Part shown: positions 1 through 4,319 of the stretch, piece after piece
How positions within the stretch are numbered: position 1 is the stretch's first letter
How the letters are laid out: every line of letters begins with the position of its first letter
From: Desulfurococcales archaeon
GTDB taxonomy: Archaea; Thermoproteota; Thermoprotei_A; Sulfolobales; Acidilobaceae
Length of the DNA stretch: 5,149 bases
Reading direction: 5' to 3'
NCBI GenBank assembly: GCA_015521095.1
Contig: WAOU01000058.1
Coordinates: 1 to 5,149 of the forward strand
Made by a program: the position numbers and the translations under genes
The notes under the pieces: model-generated
What the model saw: the letters and a program-made list of their open reading frames with translations, nothing else
What the model was told of the DNA's origin: nothing
Database searches by the model: none

Positions 1-736
1 TCCCGATGATTACCCCATGGTGCATGGTCTCTATTTCTACGCGTAGGCTAGGAGGAGACTCGAAGGACACCGCATCTTCGAGGGGCTCGCTACAGCCTCC
101 GCATCTCCGGGGGAGTATGCTTCCGTCTGCTATAAAGGATACAAGCCCCTTAGCTTCTAGCATGTCTCGTATGTGTTCCTGGTCTTTGTATAGCCGGCAC
201 CATTCCAAGGTCTCCTTTTCTTCCAGAATGACCTTCTTTGTACCATTGTTGATTATTGCCGGAACCCTTTCTAGGAGTAGTCTCGCCGCTTCTCCTGCAA
301 GTATCCTTCTCCTCCGCGCCGGTAATCCTACTCTAACGAGGATCCTGTACTTGACCCCATCCCTACTATAGGTTACCTGTGTGGAGGCACGCGGTATCAT
401 TATTGGACCCGGCTTATAGAACGATACGTGTCCACTATTGCCCTCACCCATCTTTTCATATCGTGTCCGAGAACTCTCTTCAACTAAGGTCCTCAATAAT
501 CGATCCGCAAGCGCGGTTTCTGCTCCTTTGCATTCTTCTAGGCTGTCCCGCGGAAGTAATCCTATAGCTTCCAGAATGCTGGGGGGAGCGAAGGGATCCC
601 CCTGTATCCTGAGGAATCTATAGGTTACTTTCTCCCTATGCCAAGTATATTTCTCGAGGATACGGTACTGTTTGTAAGAGGACTTATCCAGTCTGCGTAG
701 GATTCTCTCGAAATCGTCTGCCGGATTACTCCTCAT
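1..736 (-). CDS. Predicted ATPase of the ABC class (ABC_ATPase family), N-terminal part, truncated by the window edge
   Basis: The reverse strand is open from an ATG at 736 to the window edge, giving 245 codons. The protein carries hallmarks I recall for the ABC_ATPase family (Pfam ABC_ATPase with its ABC_N domain): the N-terminal LRRLDKSSYKQY stretch (13-24), the QGDPFAPPS motif (45-53), VGLPARRRRILAG (136-148) and FIADGSILPRR (201-211). These are soluble predicted nucleotide-binding proteins of about 550 residues with unknown physiological role, so the Walker A/B motifs should lie just beyond the left edge. The segment GEGNSG (97-102) seems to sit where many relatives carry a GSGKSG-like glycine loop, so that loop may be degenerate here; this comparison is from memory. 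An in-frame TGA lies eight codons upstream and no other ATG, GTG or TTG start intervenes, so ATG 736 is the likely start, with an AGGTG Shine-Dalgarno-like site about 10 nt before it. Family assignment is confident; function is not known. Confidence 0.88.
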   Translation of the reverse strand, partial: MRSNPADDFERILRRLDKSSYKQYRILEKYTWHREKVTYRFLRIQGDPFAPPSILEAIGLLPRDSLEECKGAETALADRLLRTLVEESSRTRYEKMGEGNSGHVSFYKPGPIMIPRASTQVTYSRDGVKYRILVRVGLPARRRRILAGEAARLLLERVPAIINNGTKKVILEEKETLEWCRLYKDQEHIRDMLEAKGLVSFIADGSILPRRCGGCSEPLEDAVSFESPPSLRVEIETMHHGVIIG

Positions 737-802
737 TGCATTAACACACCTTTTTCATTTTAACTATTCTCCTCAAGGATCTCATAGATTATCCTATTGA
801 CA

Positions 803-964
803 TTAGCACTCGAGGAATTCTGGCATATAATCATAGTGGTCTTGTTCTATAGCGTCCCTCCATTTATAGTCTATGCATGTGTGGAGCTCCTCCATCCATG
901 ACTTTTCCCTTTTCTTAGGCGTCTTCATCCTTGCCAGTTTCCTTTTTGTACGATTGTGACTCAC
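803..964 (-). CDS. Small hypothetical protein, 53 aa, highly charged
   Basis: A GTG-started frame on the reverse strand ends at a TAA at 803-805, which is 66 nt upstream of the ABC-class ATPase start on the same strand. GAGGG (974-978 on the forward map) stands 9 nt before the GTG, a good crenarchaeal ribosome-binding site and the main reason to accept the ORF. The product is strongly basic at the N-terminus (HNRTKRKLARMKTPKKREK, 3-21) and acidic and aromatic at the C-terminus (YKWRDAIEQDHYDYMPEFLE, 33-52), with two cysteines (C30, C53), no signal peptide and no membrane segment. Starting at M13 would give 41 aa but has no well-spaced ribosome site. I recognise no family. The charge layout could suit a small nucleic-acid-binding or adaptor protein, but that is speculation. 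It may be co-transcribed with the ATPase. It could also be a chance ORF. Confidence 0.45.
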   Translation of the reverse strand: MSHNRTKRKLARMKTPKKREKSWMEELHTCIDYKWRDAIEQDHYDYMPEFLEC

Positions 965-991
965 TGTAATGATCCCTCTGTAATTATTTTA

Positions 992-1004
992 GTGGTTAGA
1001 CCAC
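992..1004. promoter_or_regulatory. Perfect 13-bp palindrome, possible operator
   Basis: The sequence GTGGT-TAG-ACCAC has perfect 5-bp GC-rich arms around a 3-nt centre in an otherwise AT-rich divergent intergenic region. It ends 28 bp upstream of the GTG start of the 53-aa ORF. That position is near the likely transcription start, where archaeal repressors often bind. It might instead form a short hairpin in the mRNA leader. No regulator is known. Confidence 0.35.
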
Positions 1005-1107
1005 CTCGTTTTCCTAGAGTCGGTATAGAGTAATTAATCATAGGAACATGACTGTAACTTAAACAAGCATAGAGCCTGCATTATACCTCGTCAATATTTC
1101 GTCGCCT

Positions 1108-1126
1108 GATATAAATATTAATATAC
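1108..1126 (+). promoter_or_regulatory. TATA-like promoter for the rightward genes at 1165/1340
   Basis: The run GATATAAATATTAATATAC contains an archaeal TATA-box match (ATATAAATAT). Initiation is expected about 25 bp further right, near 1138-1145. That would leave a leader of about 20-25 nt before the small ORF at 1165, with its GGGAG ribosome site inside the transcript. For the 260-aa gene alone the leader would be about 200 nt, which is unusual in crenarchaea and mildly favours the small ORF being real. Confidence 0.45.
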
Positions 1127-1164
1127 ACATACTATGTCTCCATATTATTAGTCGGGAGAAAGTA

Positions 1165-1347
1165 ATGTATTTTGAATATAGTTATCACATGGCTCTGTAT
1201 AATACTCTGGCGGTCTACTCCATATGTTACTACATTGTATTTACATCTAGACAAACTGTTTTAATGAATAGCAATGATATGACTAGGCTTTTCAACCCCA
1301 GCTATTCTGATTTAGTATATGAGGGGAGGGAAGTCAGCAATGTATAA
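1165..1347 (+). CDS. Possible small tyrosine-rich, single-span membrane protein, 60 aa
   Basis: ATG 1165 is preceded by GGGAG (1154-1158) with 6-nt spacing and by a TATA-like box about 50 bp upstream. The product has nine tyrosines in 60 residues and a hydrophobic stretch at about 9-27 (MALYNTLAVYSICYYIVF) that could form one membrane helix, then a polar tail. Its stop codon lies 8 nt inside the start of the next gene (ATG 1340), a layout typical of translational coupling. I recognise no family. The AT-rich base composition makes a chance ORF quite possible, and its codons do not clearly resemble those of confident neighbours. The signals around it are better evidence than its sequence. Confidence 0.35.
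   Translation: MYFEYSYHMALYNTLAVYSICYYIVFTSRQTVLMNSNDMTRLFNPSYSDLVYEGREVSNV
1322..1329 (+). promoter_or_regulatory. Shine-Dalgarno site that selects ATG 1340
   Basis: The purine tract GGGGAGGG ends 10 nt before ATG 1340. An in-frame ATG at 1319 overlaps this tract and has no ribosome site of its own, so translation of the 260-aa protein most likely begins at 1340. Confidence 0.65.
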
Positions 1348-2122
1348 CTTCGCCGGATCGAAGCCTAGAGAGCTTCAGCCAATACAGTTCAGAGATATAA
1401 TTAAAACTGGGTACGAAAGAGTAGAAGATCCTGGAGAACTGAGAAAACCAGTATATGAGGCGTTGAACGTCTTCGACGAGATATGCAATGAGTTGGGCGA
1501 GAAATGTGCTATTAGGCTTGTGTTTGAAGCAGATTCGAATAATTTATCCGACTATTATTATGAGATAAGACTGCTAAGAAGGAGTCCAGAAGATTATATA
1601 ATGATTACAAACCTTGATGAGAGCTTTGACCCCAGAAGTATTTATGCAATCTCATATGAGATCTTCACTGTTTCAGATGATATGATAGATATAGAGATAA
1701 CAAGGGCAACCTCATTACAGGCACTAATAGTCTATAGTAACGATATAGAGACCGTGTTTACAAAGCTTCTAGTTCTACTCGGTTACAATGACAAGCTTAA
1801 CATAGTAGGTCAGAAACAAGAAGATTCCGAAAAGAAAGATGACAAGGTAAAAAAAGCATCCAACGATGTACTGGGAGAATGCATAAGATACATGAGTGAG
1901 AAGAACCCTTCTATAGATATAACGGAACTATTATTGAATACTATTCTCGATGAAATGGGATATTATAAGGATGGAAACGGTTTAGTTTATTGTTTGATGT
2001 CATCCAGGAACACGGAAAATTATAAATGCAGATATTATATGATTATTTTAAAAGATAAAGAAATTATTGGTACAAAGTGCTATCATGATTCAGATGACTT
2101 CTTCTCGTCGTTCCGTCCATAG
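1340..2122 (+). CDS. Hypothetical two-domain protein, 260 aa
   Basis: I do not recognise this protein. It looks soluble, with no signal peptide or membrane helix. Residues about 32-152 read as a mixed alpha/beta domain: a helix (36-52), then strand-like segments around CAIRLVFEAD (56-65), YYYEIRLLR (72-80) and YIMITNLD (86-93), then helices. A highly charged linker (158-173, rich in K, D and E) separates it from a C-terminal domain (about 175-260) with helices followed by strand-like segments GLVYCLMSS and YYMIILKDKEIIG. The product is acidic and rich in Tyr, Ile and Asp. The gene is clearly more AT-rich than the ABC-class ATPase and oxidase genes, suggesting fast evolution or transfer. It may be co-transcribed with the small ORF at 1165. 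Its last 40 bp overlap, on the opposite strand, the end of the roadblock/zinc-ribbon gene, so the two units converge. An alternative start at 1319 would add seven residues. Confidence 0.75.
   Translation: MYNFAGSKPRELQPIQFRDIIKTGYERVEDPGELRKPVYEALNVFDEICNELGEKCAIRLVFEADSNNLSDYYYEIRLLRRSPEDYIMITNLDESFDPRSIYAISYEIFTVSDDMIDIEITRATSLQALIVYSNDIETVFTKLLVLLGYNDKLNIVGQKQEDSEKKDDKVKKASNDVLGECIRYMSEKNPSIDITELLLNTILDEMGYYKDGNGLVYCLMSSRNTENYKCRYYMIILKDKEIIGTKCYHDSDDFFSSFRP
2050..2063 (-). terminator. Possible T-rich terminator for the leftward operon
   Basis: On the reverse strand the sequence TTTCTTTATCTTTT begins about 20 nt after the TGA of the roadblock/zinc-ribbon gene. Archaeal termination often uses such T-rich tracts without a hairpin. 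The tract lies inside the coding sequence of the convergent 260-aa gene, so it may simply reflect lysine codons there. Confidence 0.3.
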
Positions 2123-2910
2123 TGTTTCTCTAGAACTTGTAACTCCGACACTCCGCCTAGAAGGCCTATTAAGCCACCTATCCCGACACCAATTATCAGG
2201 CCCTCGACAACTCCCCATGCCAGACTACTCAGATAACCAGTCATAATACCTATTATAGACGAGCTCGCGGAGAGTATTAGGAAGGTTCTCCGATCTGTAC
2301 GTTTTACATTCGTGGATTCGTGTATAGCATCATCAGTAGATGTTTCTATACTAGCTTTATCTAAGCTGGCTGCAGGTTCTCCCATAGAGGTGATATATGA
2401 GGCGCAGGAAGGACACTTCTTCACACTAATATCTTTTCTGCAAATCGGACATTCATCCGATACAAAGGGAACTATAGAACTACAATGCGGACATTTATAG
2501 GTGGCTAGCGTTAGATCAGCATTACATGATTTACAAGTAATCTTCTTTCCTTCTAGATATAATAAGATAGGATAGAGGGCGCTTCGTACAGCATTGTAAT
2601 CGCCATATAGAGTTACTAGTAATTCACGGCTTTTAGATAGTGCAAGAGCTTTTCCCTCGCCAGTGTCTATATATATTGTGCCTTTTTGTTTCCCGATGAT
2701 TTCCTTTATCGTTTTATATGATGACTCTACAATATCTACGCTCAGTGCTGCTACTGCTTCCGCGTCTCCCGATAATATATTCGTGTATGCGGCTGGTAGG
2801 CCATCGATTGATACTACTAGATACTCGAGGCCCCTTAAGCTAGATACAAACTCTTTAACTCTTGTAAGGTTTTCAAGATCAGAAGTCTGACTGGGTTTTT
2901 TCTCCTGCAT
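2083..2910 (-). CDS. Membrane-anchored roadblock-like / double zinc ribbon protein, 275 aa
   Basis: Three parts can be read. Residues about 14-120 follow the roadblock/LC7 order: a helix (VKEFVSSLRGLE), a beta hairpin around SIDGLP (34-39), a long helix (50-73), three strands (GTIYIDTG, KALALSKS, LLVTLYG) and a final helix (105-119). Next come four CxxC pairs, C126/C129 with C140/C143 and C154/C157 with C166/C169, the pattern of a double zinc ribbon. After a polar linker (177-205), two hydrophobic segments (about 210-232 and 233-254, the second very glycine-rich) suggest a C-terminal membrane hairpin with the domains in the cytoplasm. GGAGGAG stands 9 nt before ATG 2910. It is the last gene of a three-gene operon, 44 nt after the 171-aa gene. 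Roadblock proteins typically bind small GTPases or dimerise with other roadblocks, so this may dock the roadblock protein from 3860 at the membrane. The zinc ribbon and membrane hairpin are clear; the roadblock call rests on secondary-structure order and is moderate. Confidence 0.82.
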   Translation of the reverse strand: MQEKKPSQTSDLENLTRVKEFVSSLRGLEYLVVSIDGLPAAYTNILSGDAEAVAALSVDIVESSYKTIKEIIGKQKGTIYIDTGEGKALALSKSRELLVTLYGDYNAVRSALYPILLYLEGKKITCKSCNADLTLATYKCPHCSSIVPFVSDECPICRKDISVKKCPSCASYITSMGEPAASLDKASIETSTDDAIHESTNVKRTDRRTFLILSASSSIIGIMTGYLSSLAWGVVEGLIIGVGIGGLIGLLGGVSELQVLEKHYGRNDEKKSSES

Positions 2911-2954
2911 TTAGGATTTCTCCTCCGTTCTAAACAGTGTGGTTGAGAAGAAAA

Positions 2955-3470
2955 TTATCGTACAATTACCTCTACTACCAGAGGCTCGTCCGGCGTCTTT
3001 TGTGGGAGAACCTTGACTCTTACCTGTGCGTCTGGCTTGATTTTACGGATTGCCATTCTTACAATCGCAGCGGCTATGAATGATTCCGGGCTGAGCGTAT
3101 AGTTTATACCTTTCTTGTACAATAGTCTTGCTACCGGCTTAAATACGCTATCATGTATTTTTATAATGTATCTGTCGCCCTGTGACGTTCCATTGCTTGG
3201 CACTTCGACTTCCACATCATTGCTTATCCCTAACATACTGAACGCTATCTTAATATCGTTTTGCAGGTCTTTTATTTCATGAAGTTCAAACCCAGATTCC
3301 TCTAGAAGATGCTCTAGGACTTCGCCAATATCCCTTATTAATAGCTGGGTCATAGCAGCCGCGCCTTTTCCCAGAGTTTTGTTTAGCGCTATCTGGTATC
3401 CGGCTATCACTGCATTTATCAAGCCACTTGGTATAGTGATTTCTTCACTCAAAGTCATCTCCTCGCCCAT
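2955..3470 (-). CDS. Hypothetical alpha/beta protein, 171 aa, possibly V4R/TRAPP-like
   Basis: This is a soluble protein with no P-loop, no cysteines and no membrane segment. Helices are suggested at about 15-33 (GLINAVIAGYQIALNKTLG), 36-59 and 62-80, then strands VEVEV (86-90) and RYIIKIHDS (100-108), helices 109-120 and 128-144, and a closing strand pair QVRVKVL (149-155) and PLVVEVIV (163-170). A helical N-terminus followed by a helix-interrupted sheet, with a conserved-looking LGKGAA turn (33-38), recalls the V4R/Bet3 (TRAPP) fold. This is a shape-based guess, not a family match. AGGAGGG (3481-3487) lies 10 nt before ATG 3470, whereas the internal Met5 has no properly spaced site, so Met1 is preferred. 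The ribosome site begins directly after the stop of the roadblock gene (24-nt gap), so the two genes are co-transcribed and the proteins are likely partners. Confidence 0.8.
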   Translation of the reverse strand: MGEEMTLSEEITIPSGLINAVIAGYQIALNKTLGKGAAAMTQLLIRDIGEVLEHLLEESGFELHEIKDLQNDIKIAFSMLGISNDVEVEVPSNGTSQGDRYIIKIHDSVFKPVARLLYKKGINYTLSPESFIAAAIVRMAIRKIKPDAQVRVKVLPQKTPDEPLVVEVIVR

Positions 3471-3494
3471 ACGTCTTTATCCCTCCTATGGGGA

Positions 3495-3860
3495 TTACAG
3501 TGACTGCTTTATTCTCGGAGCCTGCTTCTTTATCTCATACCTGAGTCTTCCAAGTATGGCTTTAGCTTTTTCTGCGATAACGACAACCATGTGGTCTCCG
3601 CCTAGATCGTGGAGCAACACATAGTGTCCTGGATACTCGAGCGTTACTGTGTCAGGTGTACCGAGTTTGAGTTCTTCACCTAGCTGAGACGTAGATCCGT
3701 AGACCGTCGTTATCATTGCTGCTGCCGCGTCTTCGTCGATGTCTAGTCCTCCACCTACCGCCTTCTCCAGAATAAATCCTTCTTTGCTTACAACAAATAC
3801 AGCCGATACTCCGGGAACTCTCATAATATCGGTTAATACTCTACCTACTGCTACCGACAT
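3495..3860 (-). CDS. Roadblock/LC7 domain protein (MglB-like), 121 aa
   Basis: The whole protein is one roadblock/LC7 domain. It shows the amphipathic first helix (VGRVLTDIMRVPG, 5-17), the hallmark hairpin SAVFVVSKEGFILE (19-32, the GVxxAxVVsxDGxxL pattern), a central helix after DIDEDAAAAM (40-49), strands TVTLEY (71-76), YVLLHDLG (80-87) and HMVVVIAE (90-97), and a final helix (98-112). Length fits the family. Relatives form dimers and platforms that bind small Ras-like GTPases, as MglB does for MglA in bacteria; in archaea their roles are mostly unknown. It is cytoplasmic, with no signal or membrane segment. AGGTG (3867-3871) lies 6 nt before ATG 3860. It is the first gene of an operon with the 171-aa protein and the membrane-anchored roadblock protein, and may pair with the latter's roadblock domain. 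No GTPase gene is present in the window. Confidence 0.92.
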   Translation of the reverse strand: MSVAVGRVLTDIMRVPGVSAVFVVSKEGFILEKAVGGGLDIDEDAAAAMITTVYGSTSQLGEELKLGTPDTVTLEYPGHYVLLHDLGGDHMVVVIAEKAKAILGRLRYEIKKQAPRIKQSL

Positions 3861-3896
3861 TTTTTACACCTTTTACATTGTACTGAATTACAAGTA

Positions 3897-3920
3897 TGAT
3901 TTATTACTAGGTATATTAAT
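3897..3920 (-). promoter_or_regulatory. TATA-like promoter for the roadblock operon
   Basis: On the reverse strand this stretch reads AATTAATATACC followed by TAGTAATAAATC, giving two overlapping TATA-like candidates (TTAATATA and AATAAATC). Initiation about 25 bp downstream would fall at roughly 3875-3890, leaving a short leader that contains the AGGTG ribosome site of the first gene. Which box is used cannot be decided from sequence. Confidence 0.4.
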
Positions 3921-3959
3921 TTTACCATTTATAATTACTACGATCTCTAATGAATTAAC

Positions 3960-3984
3960 TAATAGTAGTCATTGTCTACTATTA
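3960..3984. repeat. Perfect inverted repeat, 9-bp arms, 7-nt loop
   Basis: TAATAGTAG (3960-3968) pairs with CTACTATTA (3976-3984) around TCATTGT. The arms are AT-rich, so as RNA the hairpin would be weak at high temperature, and a protein-binding site upstream of the roadblock operon is more likely. Confidence 0.55.
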
Positions 3985-3994
3985 TGTAGAATAT

Positions 3995-4014
3995 CAATGA
4001 AGTATATATCATTG
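3995..4014. repeat. Short inverted repeat, 6-bp arms
   Basis: CAATGA (3995-4000) and TCATTG (4009-4014) flank an 8-nt AT spacer, immediately after the 9-bp inverted repeat. It may be part of the same regulatory cluster, although 6-bp arms can arise by chance. Confidence 0.3.
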
Positions 4015-4090
4015 GCACGTATTAAAGTCCGTTATAATCAATCATTTACTTCTTCACTCCCGATTATCAAGACACAATATCTACTTAAAA

Positions 4091-4121
4091 TCTTACTAGG
4101 TATAGATCTCTAATAGTAAGA
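4091..4121. repeat. Inverted repeat, 8-bp arms, 15-nt spacer
   Basis: TCTTACTA (4091-4098) is mirrored by TAGTAAGA (4114-4121). The left arm overlaps the second copy of the direct repeat TTACTAGGTATA, and the core TAGTA is shared with the inverted repeat at 3960-3984, so the same factor could recognise both. Confidence 0.4.
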
Positions 4122-4281
4122 AGATATATTTAGTTAATTTAAATAATTTTTAGTAAAATAATAAAATAACTACTTTGAATTCTATAATGAAATATAAAAA
4201 TCAAAGCATTTTCAACTAGTTATTCTTAGTTATCCAATTGAAACGAGAGATGACCTGTTATAATGATTGGTTTAATTACTT

Positions 4282-4291
4282 GATGTATATA
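4282..4291 (+). promoter_or_regulatory. TATA-like promoter of the FAD-linked oxidase gene
   Basis: GATGTATATA is a TATA-box-like element centred about 33 bp before the GTG at 4320. Initiation is expected near 4312-4318, only a few bases before the start codon, and no Shine-Dalgarno sequence is present there. Both points suggest a leaderless or nearly leaderless mRNA, common for first genes in crenarchaea. Confidence 0.45.
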
Positions 4292-4319
4292 GGGTTATAC
4301 GGATTACTGGAATAGATGG

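Larger units (their letters stand above)
3861..4319. other. AT-rich divergent intergenic region with repeats
   Basis: About 460 bp separate the divergent roadblock operon and the FAD oxidase gene. I see no convincing gene. The region holds outward-facing promoters at each end, inverted repeats, and a 12-bp direct repeat TTACTAGGTATA (3904-3915 and 4093-4104). TAGTTAT occurs at 4217-4223 and again at 4227-4233, exactly one helical turn apart, and TAGTTA recurs at 4131-4136. It is far more AT-rich than the flanking genes. The plus-strand frame stays open without a stop to 4113, but it lacks a start codon with a ribosome site and reads as low-complexity sequence. Confidence 0.7.

Noticed and set aside
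6..623. Plus-strand ORFs in the first 620 bases
   Set aside because: They lie antisense to the ABC-class ATPase, whose reverse-strand frame has clear family motifs, and their translations are low-complexity Ser/Leu/Arg-rich shadows.
1319..1339. Upstream ATG 1319 as start of the 260-aa protein
   Set aside because: It overlaps the purine tract that serves as ribosome site for ATG 1340 and has no well-placed site of its own.
2312..2890. Plus-strand ORFs inside the roadblock/zinc-ribbon gene
   Set aside because: They are antisense shadows; the reverse strand has the regular CxxC pattern, membrane helices and a strong ribosome site.
3739..4113. Plus-strand 124-codon ORF extending from the roadblock gene into the intergenic region
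   Set aside because: The first third is antisense to the roadblock gene. The rest is AT-rich with no ribosome site before a possible internal ATG (3994), and the translation is Ile/Leu/Ser-rich without family features.
4217..4244. Possible CRISPR repeat ending in ATTGAAAC (4237-4244), a common crenarchaeal repeat end, beside AT-rich leader-like DNA
   Set aside because: Only one copy is present. No second copy occurs at repeat-spacer distance on either side and no cas gene is near, so the match is best explained by chance.
4245..4275. Possible C/D box sRNA around GAGATGACC and AATGATTGG
   Set aside because: The box C match is imperfect and no CTGA box D occurs at the right distance, so the pattern is not supported.
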